From contig JAJYTF010000001.1 in NCBI GenBank assembly GCA_021793155.1, forward strand, positions 248,001 to 312,000: DNA of 64,000 bases, given 5' to 3'. Of this stretch, positions 52,649 to 64,000 are shown one piece after another. Below the pieces are notes generated by a model. The model searched no databases and was not told where the DNA came from. It saw nothing but the letters and a program-made list of their open reading frames with translations. Both the position numbers and the translations under genes were made by a program. This DNA is from Pseudomonadota bacterium (lineage in GTDB: Bacteria > Pseudomonadota > Alphaproteobacteria > Rhodospirillales > Magnetospirillaceae). Position 1 is the first letter of the stretch. Every line of letters starts with the position of its first letter.

Positions 52649-53836
52649 ATGCACTTCACGGGTGAACACGTCGCGCTGCAAGATAGTATTAAGCAGTTCG
52701 TGGCCAGAGAAATCAATCCGTACATCGACGAGTGGGAGAAGGCGGGGATCTTTCCCGCGCATGAACTGTTTCGCAAAGCAGGCGAAATGGGGTTCTTGGG
52801 TATTACCAAGCCCGTCGAGTATGGTGGTCTGGCACTCGACTTCTCATACGAGATCGCTTACTGCGAGGCAATCGGGAGCATTGCCGCACAGGGTGTGGCC
52901 ACAGCCTTCAATGTGCAGACCGATATGGCGACTCCAGCGCTCGCTCGCTTCGGGTCCGATGAATTGCGGCGTGAATTTCTCGTGCCTTCGGTTACCGGTG
53001 AGTACGTTGCGTGCATCGGAGTTTCCGAGACCGGCGCTGGTTCCGACGTGGCGACGCTGAAGACGAGGGCCCGCCAGGACGGCGACGACTACGTGATCAA
53101 CGGCAGCAAAATGTGGATCACTAACGGTACGCAGGCCGACTGGATCTGTCTCCTCGCCAATACCAGCGATGGTGTGCCCCACCGCAACAAGTCCCTGATC
53201 TGCGTGCGGTTGCGCCAAGACGGGAAATTGGTTCCTGGTGTGAGCATGCAGAAGATCGAGAAAATCGGTATGTGGTCCTCCGATACGGCTCAGATTTTCT
53301 TCGATGATGTGCGGGTGCCACAGCGCAATCGCATCGGTGAAGAGGGTAAGGGCTTTACTTACCAGATGCTGCAATTTCAGGAAGAACGTCTGACGGCGGC
53401 CACTCGCCGCCTCACGGTTCTCAGCCAAGTCATCGAGGATACCATCGAATATACTCGTAATCGGATGGTCTTCGGAAAGCCTATCCTGGACAATCAAGTC
53501 GTTCATTTCCGCCTGGCTGAATTGAAGACGGAAATCGAGGCATTGCGGGCGCTGATTTACCGTGCCGGGGACCTGCACATGGCTGGCCAGGACATGACCG
53601 AGCTTGCGTCGATGGCCAAGCTCAAGGTGGGGCGGCTATGCCGTGAAGTCACCGACTCCTGCCTGCAATACTGGGGCGGAATGGGCTTCACGCTGGAGAA
53701 TCCAGTTTCGCGCGCCTACCGCGACCTGCGCATCGTTTCAATCGGAGGGGGCGCCGATGAAATCATGCTGCAAATCATTTGTAAGCACATGGGTATCCTT
53801 CCCAAGCGCACGACGCTCAGCGGACAGAGTGCGTAA
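52649..53836 (+). CDS. Acyl-CoA dehydrogenase, citronellyl-/isovaleryl-CoA dehydrogenase-like
   Basis: 395 residues. EHVALQDSIKQFVAREINPYIDEWEKAGIFPAHEL, VSETGAGSDVATLKTRAR and NGSKMWITNGTQADWICLL follow the AtuD (citronellyl-CoA dehydrogenase) pattern. The MCAD-type base is absent (GGGADEIMLQI), and Glu246 in QEERL sits where isovaleryl-CoA dehydrogenase has its base, so it is of the branched-chain type. It would make the 2-enoyl substrate of the carboxylase. Stop overlaps the alpha-subunit start by 1 bp (TAATG). The 145-bp gap upstream holds no gene. Confidence 0.9.
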   Translation: MHFTGEHVALQDSIKQFVAREINPYIDEWEKAGIFPAHELFRKAGEMGFLGITKPVEYGGLALDFSYEIAYCEAIGSIAAQGVATAFNVQTDMATPALARFGSDELRREFLVPSVTGEYVACIGVSETGAGSDVATLKTRARQDGDDYVINGSKMWITNGTQADWICLLANTSDGVPHRNKSLICVRLRQDGKLVPGVSMQKIEKIGMWSSDTAQIFFDDVRVPQRNRIGEEGKGFTYQMLQFQEERLTAATRRLTVLSQVIEDTIEYTRNRMVFGKPILDNQVVHFRLAELKTEIEALRALIYRAGDLHMAGQDMTELASMAKLKVGRLCREVTDSCLQYWGGMGFTLENPVSRAYRDLRIVSIGGGADEIMLQIICKHMGILPKRTTLSGQSA

Positions 53837-55845
53837 TGAAGTCGCGCCCCTTCGATACTGTTTTTGTCGCCAACCGCGGCGAGATCGCCCTGCGCATTAT
53901 GCGTACCGCTCGACGCTTGGGGCTGCGTACCGTCGCCGCATTTTCGTCGGCCGATCGCCACAGCCCTCATGTTGCCTACGCCGAGCGCGCGTGTTGGATC
54001 GGCGAATCCGCGTCTCGCGATTCCTATCTAGCCATCGAGCGTATCCTTGCAGCGGCCAAATCGAGCGGGGCTCAGGCCGTCCATCCGGGATACGGCTTTC
54101 TCGCCGAGAACGCCGACTTTGCCGCGGCCGTCGAGGCAGCCGGTCTGGTGTTTATTGGTCCGTCGCCCGAGGCGATCAGGCTGATGGGCAACAAGGCCGC
54201 GGCAAAAACGCTCATGCAGAAGGCGGGTGTCCCCTGTATTCCGGGATATCAAGGGAAGGCCCAGGACGACGCCGCGTTTGCCAGAGCTGCCGCAGAGCTT
54301 GGTTGTCCGTTGATGGTGAAGTCAGCCGCCGGCGGGGGAGGTCGCGGCATGCGCCTGGTTCATGACGCGGCGCAGCTTCAGGCGGCGCTCGCTTCGGCAC
54401 GCTCCGAAGCGCTGGCGGCATTTGGTTCCGGCGAACTCATCCTGGAGAGAGCGATTGGCGAGGCGCGCCACATCGAAGTGCAGGTATTTGCGGATGCCTT
54501 CGGCAACGTCGTGCACATGGGCGAGCGCGATTGCTCGGTGCAGCGTCGGCATCAAAAACTGATCGAGGAATCGCCCTCGCCGGCGGTGTCGCCTGCCCTG
54601 CGCGAAAAACTCGGGGCAGCCGCGGTGCAGGCTGCACGCAGTATCGACTATCGCGGCGCGGGTACGATCGAGTTTCTCCTCGATGCCGGCGGCGAGTTCT
54701 ACTTCATGGAAATGAATACCCGCCTTCAGGTCGAGCATGGAGTCACCGAACTGATCACCGGCCTCGATCTGGTTGAATGGCAGTTCCGTGTGGCTGCAGG
54801 TGAAGCGCTCCCGCTGACCCAGCAAGAGGTGGAACTGAACGGCCATGCGATCGAAATCCGCTTATGTGCCGAGGATCCGGAAAATGAATTTCTCCCCCAG
54901 AGCGGGGACGTCCTGCTGTGGGAGCCGTGTGAAGACGTGCGTGTTGATACCGCTCTGGTCGAGGGGGCCGCCATTCCCCCCTTCTACGATTCAATGGCGG
55001 CAAAAGTCATGGCGCATGGGGACACGCGGGAAAAGGCCTTGGCGCGCTTGGCCTCAGCGTGCGGTCGGATAATCTTTCTCGGCGTGCGCCACAACCTTGG
55101 TTTCCTACGTGATTGCCTTCGGCACCCCGAGTTTGTCTCAGGGGAGGCAAACACTTCGTTCATTGCTCGCAATTTTCCGGCTGATCTGCGCAAGTGCGGC
55201 GAGCTGCCACAAGCAGTCATCGTCGGTGCGGCAATAATTTTCGGCCGTTCCGTTTCGGGACAGGCCTGGACCAACGCACAGGGACTCTACGGCCTGGTGG
55301 AACTGGCGCCACAAGACGGCTCGGATGTCCGCTTGCTGCGCGTCAAGGTTCAGCGTGACGGTACGATCGAGGTGTCGCCATGTTCGCCAGCGTCCGAGGA
55401 AGGGGCGTGGACGTTGTGCGCCCTCAATGCCGAGCAGGGCGTGGATGCCCTGTCCTTCGAACTCGGCTCCCTGCGGCATCGGCTGCGTTTCGCCCGAGCC
55501 ACCGACGATGGACTATGGATTCATTACGAGGGCAAACAATACCTGCTCTATGACGTGTTACACGCGCGAGCCGAAGGAGCGCAGGGGAACGCGGCCGATG
55601 GAGGAACGTTGCGCGCCATGTTCGCCGGCCAGGTGGTCGCCGTGCACGTTCACGCGGGCGACTCCGTCACCAAGGGGAAGACCCTGGTCGTCCTCGAATC
55701 GATGAAAATGGAACACGCGCTGGTCGCACCTTTCGACGGGACGGTTGCCGAGGTCCTGTGCTCAGCGCGCGAGCAGGTGACCGCAGGCAAGACGATGGTG
55801 CGTGTTACGCCTATTGCGTCAGCGACAGGAGGCGAGGGGGACTGA
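53836..55845 (+). CDS. Acyl-CoA carboxylase, biotin carboxylase/carrier alpha subunit
   Basis: 669 residues: biotin carboxylase (about 5-450) with VANRGEIALRIMRTARRLG, MVKSAAGGGGRGMRLV and EFYFMEMNTRLQVEHGVTELITG, and a C-terminal carrier domain with LESMKMEHAL where Lys624 is biotinylated. Pairs with the beta subunit as in LiuD/AtuF. The order beta, dehydrogenase, alpha in one operon resembles liu and atu gene sets. Confidence 0.93.
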   Translation: MKSRPFDTVFVANRGEIALRIMRTARRLGLRTVAAFSSADRHSPHVAYAERACWIGESASRDSYLAIERILAAAKSSGAQAVHPGYGFLAENADFAAAVEAAGLVFIGPSPEAIRLMGNKAAAKTLMQKAGVPCIPGYQGKAQDDAAFARAAAELGCPLMVKSAAGGGGRGMRLVHDAAQLQAALASARSEALAAFGSGELILERAIGEARHIEVQVFADAFGNVVHMGERDCSVQRRHQKLIEESPSPAVSPALREKLGAAAVQAARSIDYRGAGTIEFLLDAGGEFYFMEMNTRLQVEHGVTELITGLDLVEWQFRVAAGEALPLTQQEVELNGHAIEIRLCAEDPENEFLPQSGDVLLWEPCEDVRVDTALVEGAAIPPFYDSMAAKVMAHGDTREKALARLASACGRIIFLGVRHNLGFLRDCLRHPEFVSGEANTSFIARNFPADLRKCGELPQAVIVGAAIIFGRSVSGQAWTNAQGLYGLVELAPQDGSDVRLLRVKVQRDGTIEVSPCSPASEEGAWTLCALNAEQGVDALSFELGSLRHRLRFARATDDGLWIHYEGKQYLLYDVLHARAEGAQGNAADGGTLRAMFAGQVVAVHVHAGDSVTKGKTLVVLESMKMEHALVAPFDGTVAEVLCSAREQVTAGKTMVRVTPIASATGGEGD

Positions 55846-55859
55846 CGTTAGATATCGCC

Positions 55860-59312
<3,453 letters not shown>

Positions 59313-59481
59313 ATTTGTGAATGATTGGGAATTGAGACACTCCCAAATCAGGTAAGATTCCAAGCCCCGTTTGCAGACGGCCTCCACCGGAGACTTCCTA
59401 TGGGCTTAGTCGACGTTTCACCACCTGCATTCCAGGAATAAATGATGTCAGACAAGAGGTGTCAACGAACCGTCTCGGCAC
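59313..59481. other. Gap between pyc and the convergent CoA-transferase genes
   Basis: Gene-free. Near the start a TTGGGA and TCCCAA pair about 11 nt apart could form a weak hairpin, but no T-run follows. No operator copy is present. Confidence 0.4.
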
Positions 59482-60129
59482 CTACGACGCTAAAATCATG
59501 GCGACGCCGGTCATGCGCTGCAGTTCTTCGAAGTCGAGCCCTGCAATGATCTCACGTACTTCCAAGCCGTCCTTCGTGATGTCAATGACCGCGAGATCTG
59601 TATAGATGCGCTTCACCACTTTCTCGCCGGTAAGCGGGTAGGTGCACTGCGGGACGATTTTCGATTTGCCGTCACGGGTGAGGTGCTCCATCATCACCCA
59701 GACGTTTTTTGCGCCAACGGCTAAGTCCATTGCGCCGCCAACCGCGGGAATTGCATCCGGTGCTCCAGTGCTCCAATTCGCCAGATCACCGGTAATCGAC
59801 ACCTGGAATGCGCCGATGACGCAAATGTCGAGATGGCCACCACGCATCATGGCAAACGAATCCCCATGATGAAAGAAAACCCCTCCGGGAAGTAACGTCA
59901 CCGGCTGCTTGCCGGCATTGATCAGATCCGGATCGACCGCATCGTCGGCCGGCGCGGGACCCATGCCAAGAATGCCATTTTCGCTGTGCAGGACGATTTC
60001 CCGGTCCTTGGGGAGGTGATCGCCCACCAAGGTGGGCACGCCAATCCCAAGATTCACATACGACCCTTCCGCAATATCCTGCGCCACGCGCGCGGCCATC
60101 TGTTCGCGGGTGCGCTTGATGTAACTCAT
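59482..60129 (-). CDS. 3-oxoacid CoA-transferase subunit B (PcaJ/ScoB-like)
   Basis: 215 residues. Catalytic Glu50 in LHSENGILGMGP; NLGIGVPTLVGDHLP, INAGKQPVTLLPGG and MMRGGHLDICVIGAFQVS are conserved. Belongs with subunit A, overlapping by 4 bp. The pattern is closest to the 3-oxoadipate (PcaJ) branch, but acetoacetate is also a plausible substrate because an HMG-CoA-lyase-type enzyme is nearby. Confidence 0.9.
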   Translation of the reverse strand: MSYIKRTREQMAARVAQDIAEGSYVNLGIGVPTLVGDHLPKDREIVLHSENGILGMGPAPADDAVDPDLINAGKQPVTLLPGGVFFHHGDSFAMMRGGHLDICVIGAFQVSITGDLANWSTGAPDAIPAVGGAMDLAVGAKNVWVMMEHLTRDGKSKIVPQCTYPLTGEKVVKRIYTDLAVIDITKDGLEVREIIAGLDFEELQRMTGVAMILAS

Positions 60130-60812
60130 GCTGCTTCTCCCTCGGCCTGTCGCGTAATTCGCACCACACGCGTGACGAAGATCCCCGGTGTTACTACGGC
60201 TTCGGGATCAAGCGCCCCCAATTCCACGATCTGATAAACTTGGGCGATTGTGCATCTGGCGGCGGTCGCCATTACTGGCCCGAAGTTGCGCGCTGCCTTG
60301 CGGTACACCAGGTTGCCCCAGCGGTCCCCCTTTTCTGCTTTGACCAATGCCACGTCTGCATGGATCGGGTACTCGAGCACATAGTGATCGCCATCGATTA
60401 GCCGCGTCTCCTTGCCTCTGGCGAGTTCGGTGTTGTAGCCGGTGCGTGTGTAGAACGCTCCAATTCCGGCGCCGGCGGCTCGAATGCGCTCGGCCAAGTT
60501 GCCCTGTGGTATCAATTCCAGTTCGATCTCGCCGGCGCGGTACAATCCATCGAAGATGTGCGAGTTCGCTTGACGTGGAAACGAGCACATCAGTTTGCGC
60601 ACGCGCCGGGCTTTCAACAATGCCGCAAGGCCGGTTTCTCCGCTGCCGGCATTGTTGGTAACGATCGTGAGATCACGCGCTCCCTGTTCGATCAGTGCGT
60701 CGATCAACTCGTTCGGGATTCCGGGGCCTCCGAAACCGCCGACCATTACCGTAGCGCCGTCCCGGATGCCGGCAACAGCTTTATGCAGGGATTCAACGAC
60801 CTTGTTGATCAT
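60126..60812 (-). CDS. 3-oxoacid CoA-transferase subunit A (PcaI/ScoA-like)
   Basis: 228 residues. CoA-binding VMVGGFGGPGIPNELIDAL and VPQGNLAERIRAAGAGIGAF-type segment (here LIPQGNLAERIRAAG) are clear; MCSFPRQANSHIFDGLYRAGEIELE is very like PcaI. Moves CoA from succinyl-CoA to a 3-oxoacid. First gene of a minus-strand two-gene operon with the pathway operator in its promoter. Confidence 0.9.
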   Translation of the reverse strand: MINKVVESLHKAVAGIRDGATVMVGGFGGPGIPNELIDALIEQGARDLTIVTNNAGSGETGLAALLKARRVRKLMCSFPRQANSHIFDGLYRAGEIELELIPQGNLAERIRAAGAGIGAFYTRTGYNTELARGKETRLIDGDHYVLEYPIHADVALVKAEKGDRWGNLVYRKAARNFGPVMATAARCTIAQVYQIVELGALDPEAVVTPGIFVTRVVRITRQAEGEAA

Positions 60813-60831
60813 GGCTTGAATGTCACATATA

Positions 60832-60877
60832 TTGAATAGCGTTCAACAATACAAACATACCGTCCGCCCTCTGTCAA
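60832..60877 (-). promoter_or_regulatory. Promoter and operator of the CoA-transferase operon
   Basis: On the minus strand TTGACA reads from 60,877 to 60,872. TTGAACGCTATTCAA (60,846-60,832) follows downstream, a near-palindrome whose core GAACGCTATTC (60,844-60,834) fits the pathway operator. The -10 is not obvious (TTGTAT at 17 bp). Start codon of subunit A is at 60,812. Confidence 0.6.
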
Positions 60878-61082
60878 CCCGCTCCTCTAGCCCTTTTCCG
60901 ACGTCATTGCGGCGAGGAGAGACCTAGTAAGACAGGGTGTCCGACCCATCGGACCTTCCTCTTTGGAAGGCTTTCAGGATCGGCCAGGCCGTGTGCGACT
61001 CGGATCGGTCACATCATGTGCTGCGGACAAACTGTCGGCTGTTGGTTTGACCAAAGATTGGATATTCGGCTCAGCTAACTTA

Positions 61083-61098
61083 CTGAACGATCGTTCAG
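61083..61098. promoter_or_regulatory. Perfect 16-bp palindrome upstream of the DUF2934/DUF6781-type gene
   Basis: CTGAACGATCGTTCAG is a perfect palindrome with TGAAC and GTTCA arms 4 bp apart (even centre), so arm spacing differs from the 11-bp pathway motif (odd centre). Located 25-40 bp before the start codon. It has the look of a TetR-type operator and may be bound by a related or the same regulator. Confidence 0.6.
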
Positions 61099-61122
61099 GA
61101 TATGCTTTCTCAGAGGTGTGGT

Positions 61123-61980
61123 ATGACGTCTTCCTCTGCTTCGGCCTCCAATGGCGGCACGCTGAAACCTTCCGACAAGACGACTCCCGTTCATCCGTCG
61201 CCTCAGGAGCGCTATCGGATGATCGCCGAAGCGGCATACTTCCGGGCGGAAAGACGCGGCTTCTCAGCCGGACACGAGCTTGCGGACTGGCTGGAGGCCG
61301 AAGCCGAGGTCGATGCGACATTGCGGCATTCCGACCTGTGCGATAGTGACATTCTGCAGTCCATCAGGAATTTGGTATCGGCCGGTTCGGCGAATGTGTC
61401 GCGCGAGGTGCGGCTGTTCACCTTGCGTGCCTTCGCGAATGGTCTGCTGGGTGGGGACCGGCTAAGAAGCGTCGGTCTTGCCGTCATCACGGGAGCCGAG
61501 CAAGGAGCATTGCAAATTGCCGGGCGGAACCCCGAGGCTTGGCGGGGAGCCATCGAAGGACTAGAGAACGCTTTGTCCGATCTTGCCGAAGCCTGCCGAC
61601 TCGCCATTGAAGAAGCGCAAGGACATGCGGCGGAATTTTTCCAGGACGAACTTCATAGAGTGGCCGAAGCGCTCAGGGCTTTGAAGTTATTGCTGGGAGA
61701 TGTGCTGGTGGAGGACGCTTCGACGGGTGGTGTCTTCGCTGAGAACTCGGTGCATGATCTCGCCCAACATGTCCGGATGGCGGTGGCGCAATTCGCCGGG
61801 CAGATCGACGAGATCGTGACCAGGTTCGGCGGCCATGTTCAGGCGGGGGCAAGGGATATGGAGGAAAAAGGGAAGCAGGTGGTACAGGAACAAAAAGAGG
61901 TTTCACGGGAACTGATGGTTAGGGCTTTGCGGGTCCTTATCGATCGTCTGGAGGGACATTTCCCCAAGGATCCGTCCTGA
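61123..61980 (+). CDS. DUF2934/DUF6781-type protein, unknown function
   Basis: 285 residues. ERYRMIAEAAYFRAERRGFSAGHELADWLEAEAEV (about 30-65) is a DUF2934 motif; the long remainder is helical (VREVRLFTLRAFANGLLGG-like segment, VITGAEQGALQIAG, HDLAQHVRMAVAQFAGQIDEI) and matches the DUF6781 type found in magnetotactic and related Alphaproteobacteria. It resembles phasin-like surface proteins in helix content. ATG 61,123 follows AGAGGTG. Role unknown; the operator suggests it belongs to the pathway or to stress/storage linked to it. Confidence 0.65.
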   Translation: MTSSSASASNGGTLKPSDKTTPVHPSPQERYRMIAEAAYFRAERRGFSAGHELADWLEAEAEVDATLRHSDLCDSDILQSIRNLVSAGSANVSREVRLFTLRAFANGLLGGDRLRSVGLAVITGAEQGALQIAGRNPEAWRGAIEGLENALSDLAEACRLAIEEAQGHAAEFFQDELHRVAEALRALKLLLGDVLVEDASTGGVFAENSVHDLAQHVRMAVAQFAGQIDEIVTRFGGHVQAGARDMEEKGKQVVQEQKEVSRELMVRALRVLIDRLEGHFPKDPS

Positions 61981-62106
61981 TGGAAAACGCTTGGCTTCGC
62001 TTTTTTTCGATGTGATGGCGGGTGTCGAATGCCAACACGCGTGAAGCGATCCTGAACGCTGCGGCGAACGCCTGGTCAGGACGTGGCCAAGCGGGAACAG
62101 CTTCGC

Positions 62107-62147
62107 TTGACACCGGCGAAATAGACCGTATTTTTTGAATGATGTTC
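62107..62147 (+). promoter_or_regulatory. Promoter and operator of the lyase gene
   Basis: TTGACA (62,107-62,112), 16-bp spacer, TATTTT (62,129-62,134), then GAATGATGTTC (62,137-62,147), an imperfect pathway operator in the same place relative to the -10 as in the other promoters. Confidence 0.65.
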
Positions 62148-62212
62148 ATATATACGTTTTTATCGGCCACGGCCTTCGAGGTTGGCCCGGCATGCCCGTA
62201 GGGAGAGCCGCC

Positions 62213-63178
62213 ATGTCAGATCTTCCGAAGTTTGTTCGCATTAATGAAGAAGGCCCGCGCGAGGGGTTCCAGTTTGAACAACGGTTGATCCCTACCGAGC
62301 GCAAGATCGCGCTCATCGACAGTCTTTCGAAAACTGGTTTGAAACAGATCCAGGTCGCATCGTTCGTGCCGCCAAAGAACGTGCCGGGGTGGGCCGATGC
62401 CGACGAGGTGGTCAAAGGGTTCAATCGGTGTCCTGGGATTAGCTATACGGGCATATGGCTCAACGAGAAGGGCCTGCGGCGGGCGCTGGCCAGCGGCAAG
62501 GTGGATGTCAAGGGGAGCCTTTCCCTCACTGCCTCGGAACCGTTCCTGCAACTCAACCAAAACCGAACGTTCAAGCAGAATTTGGAAGCGCAGCACGCGA
62601 TGGTCACGCTGTTCAAGGACCATAACGTTCCGATCGAGCGGGCCAGCATCATGGCCGCGTTCGGGTGCAATTTTGCGGGTGACGTTCCGATCTCGCTGGT
62701 GCTCGAGTTGATCCAGCAAATTCTCGATATCGGTGCGCAGCACGAATTCGCAGTGAACGTGTTGTCGCTCGGAGACACCATGGCTTGGGCCACGCCGGCA
62801 TCGATTCGGCGTGTGGTGGGGGCGGTGCGCACCAAATACCCTGATCTTGAGATTGCTCTGCACCTTCATGACACGCGCGGCATGGGCATCGCCAATGTAT
62901 ATGCCGGGCTCGAAATGGGGGTGTCGATATTCGATGCGTCGGTGGCTGGGCTTGGTGGCTGTCCTTTCGCCGGCCACCGTGGCGCCGCCGGCAATGTGTG
63001 CACGGAAGATTTGGTGTTCATGTGCGAGGAAATGGGTATCGATACTGGCATCAATTTGGAAAGGCTTATTGAATCGGCATTGCTCGCCGAAGAGATCGTC
63101 GGGCACCCGCTTCCTGGCCACGTGATGCATGGCGGCTCTCTGCGGAGAATACGGGATAAAATCCTTACCGCCATGTGA
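62213..63178 (+). CDS. HMG-CoA lyase family enzyme, variant active site
   Basis: 321 residues, TIM barrel. The HMG-CoA lyase signature is present (GLGGCPFAGHRGAAGNVCTEDLVFM with the catalytic Cys), as are SLGDTMAWATP and LHLHDTRGMG with metal-binding His. The N-terminal motif is EGPREGFQFE instead of GPRDGLQNE: the catalytic Arg stays, but the metal-binding Asp is Glu. This may fit a larger or differently branched 3-hydroxy-3-alkylglutaryl-CoA. Start at 62,213 (MSDLPKF); an upstream TTG gives a non-conserved leader. Confidence 0.85.
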   Translation: MSDLPKFVRINEEGPREGFQFEQRLIPTERKIALIDSLSKTGLKQIQVASFVPPKNVPGWADADEVVKGFNRCPGISYTGIWLNEKGLRRALASGKVDVKGSLSLTASEPFLQLNQNRTFKQNLEAQHAMVTLFKDHNVPIERASIMAAFGCNFAGDVPISLVLELIQQILDIGAQHEFAVNVLSLGDTMAWATPASIRRVVGAVRTKYPDLEIALHLHDTRGMGIANVYAGLEMGVSIFDASVAGLGGCPFAGHRGAAGNVCTEDLVFMCEEMGIDTGINLERLIESALLAEEIVGHPLPGHVMHGGSLRRIRDKILTAM

Positions 63179-63335
63179 TCGTCAATTCCCCTTTCCTTAC
63201 CTCTTGGAGGCCGCCTCCAATTTAGGCCGCCAAATTTTGTCCGAGGGGGCGCCGGCGGTTGAGGGGACTCCGGACCAACAGAGAAACGACCTCCGCAAGC
63301 CATGGTCACGGAACCTTGGGTTCCAGCCGTGTTTG

Positions 63336-63379
63336 TTGACAGATCGTCGACCTGTCGTTTATATTCTCGAATGCCGTTC
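63336..63379 (+). promoter_or_regulatory. Promoter and operator of the BadI-like gene
   Basis: TTGACA (63,336-63,341), 18-bp spacer, TATATT (63,360-63,365), then GAATGCCGTTC (63,369-63,379). TGTCGTTTATAT just before is shared with the etf promoter. The start codon is 280 bp further on, an unusually long 5' leader. Confidence 0.65.
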
Positions 63380-63659
63380 ATAATAATTCGATTGGGAAGA
63401 CGGTTGGCATTGCGTTTTTTGGACAGATCAAGCGGATGATCGGTCGTGCCCGGAACGAGAGTTGGTGTGGGGCGGGCTGAGATGGAACCGGTATTTGTTG
63501 AGTCGAAGGCGACCGCGACAATGGAGCGGTGGTCCCAGAAATGAGGGGCTGTTCGCCGTACATAGTATTGGCTAGAAAAAATCCGTGCTTAAGGCGCTTA
63601 TTGAAGAAAATGTCTTTTGTTTAACGCTTATGGCAGATCTAGAGAGAAAGGATTAGGCG
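63380..63659 (+). other. Long untranslated leader of the BadI-like gene
   Basis: 280 bp from operator to start codon without a convincing gene; a 20-codon open frame at 63,482-63,544 lacks support. No stable hairpin with T-run was identified by eye. The leader could hold a regulatory structure or another, nearer promoter. Confidence 0.4.
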
Positions 63660-64000
63660 ATGGAATTGGAGCCCATGGAATACGGAGATATTTTCTATGA
63701 AATAAACGGCGCTGTCGCACGGATAACAATTAACCGTCCCCGAACACTCAATGCGGTGAACGGGCAAACGATTAAGGAACTCGACCACGCAATACGGCGA
63801 GCCAGTCTCGACTCGAGCGTTGGTGTGGTCGTCCTCACGGGGGTCGGGGAAAAGGCATTTTGCTCTGGTGGGGATGTCAAATGGGAGGCGGACGGGGGGC
63901 TTGTTGATCTCAACTTTCGTCTCAACCGCTTGGTGTTGCATTGCCCAAAACCAGTCATTGCACGAGTGAATGGCTACGCCATCGGCAGCGGGAACCACCT
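63660..64000 (+). CDS. BadI-like 2-ketocyclohexanecarboxyl-CoA hydrolase (partial)
   Basis: Only the first 113 residues are in the window; the gene runs past its end. The sequence YGDIFYEINGAVARITINRPRTLNAV, FCSGGDVKWE and CPKPVIARVNGYAIGSGNHL is a crotonase-fold start with the FCSGGD/GYAIGSGN pattern of BadI, the ring-opening hydrolase, and of MenB. The BadH-like SDR at 39,138 supports BadI over MenB. AGAGAAAGG lies upstream of ATG 63,660. Confidence 0.8.
   Translation, partial: MELEPMEYGDIFYEINGAVARITINRPRTLNAVNGQTIKELDHAIRRASLDSSVGVVVLTGVGEKAFCSGGDVKWEADGGLVDLNFRLNRLVLHCPKPVIARVNGYAIGSGNH

Noticed and set aside
59326-59350. TTGGGA/TCCCAA pair after pyc as a terminator
   Set aside because: Six base pairs with a long loop and no T-run; too weak to call.
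61083-61098. Counting the 16-bp palindrome as an eighth member of the 11-bp operator set
   Set aside because: Half-sites agree but the centre is two bases longer than a strict match and no -35/-10 pair sits at the usual distance, so it is kept separate.

Overview
The window looks like alphaproteobacterial DNA, perhaps a Rhodospirillales-type freshwater or denitrifying organism. The support is a GTTC-N7-GTTC-type LexA box in front of an imuA-imuB-dnaE2 mutasome, a Ros/MucR regulator, a DUF2934/DUF6781-type protein, and a set of CoA-ester catabolic genes typical of metabolically versatile anaerobes. GC content is high. Genus assignment is inference only.

Region 1 (about 1-34,300) is the conjugation core of an integrative conjugative element of the PFGI-1/ICEclc class, with MPF_G-type secretion and a MobH relaxase. 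A structured, gene-free leader (1-510) precedes a tightly overlapping run: pilL, accessory genes, a lytic transglycosylase, traD, and the envelope genes in an order that matches F-type traL-E-K-B-V-C (7,647-14,392). Three cargo insertions sit at gene junctions of this core. Cargo A (14,393-23,105) carries an AT-richer exported protein, a winged-helix-like protein, the SOS mutasome imuA-imuB-dnaE2 behind a LexA box, and vapBC. Cargo B (30,095-31,876) is an AbiE type IV toxin-antitoxin/abortive-infection pair. Between them the core resumes with a DsbA-like protein, RadC, PFL_4709/4710/4711-type proteins, TraG and a DUF3742 protein. MobH (32,121-33,947) follows Cargo B. No integrase or attachment site is visible.

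Region 2 (about 34,450-64,000) starts with a MucR-type regulator and then becomes a catabolic island for branched and probably alicyclic acyl-CoA esters. It encodes ETF, a radical SAM protein, a BadH-like dehydrogenase, two acyl-CoA dehydrogenases of different catalytic type, a crotonase, an HMG-CoA-synthase/DUF35 fusion with a thiolase, an itaconyl/mesaconyl-CoA-hydratase-like protein and a CitE-type lyase. It also encodes a chemoreceptor, a split universal stress protein, a 7Fe ferredoxin, an IclR regulator, a two-subunit biotin-dependent acyl-CoA carboxylase, pyruvate carboxylase, a CoA-transferase, an HMG-CoA-lyase family enzyme and, cut by the window end, a BadI-like ring hydrolase. A coherent reading (inference) is: ring opening by BadH/BadI-like steps, beta-oxidation of the branched acid feeding electrons to ETF, Atu/Liu-like carboxylation to remove a beta-methyl branch, and lyases giving acetyl-CoA, acetoacetate and pyruvate. 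Acetoacetate would be re-activated by the CoA-transferase and pyruvate carboxylated to oxaloacetate.

The most striking unlabelled signal is an 11-bp inverted repeat, GAAYGNYRTTC, found seven times in this island. At least five of the copies lie just downstream of a good TTGAC(A/C) promoter with a -10 element 16-18 bp away. They precede the etf, SDR, acyl-CoA dehydrogenase, carboxylase, CoA-transferase, lyase and BadI-like transcription units, which suggests one repressor controls the whole pathway.
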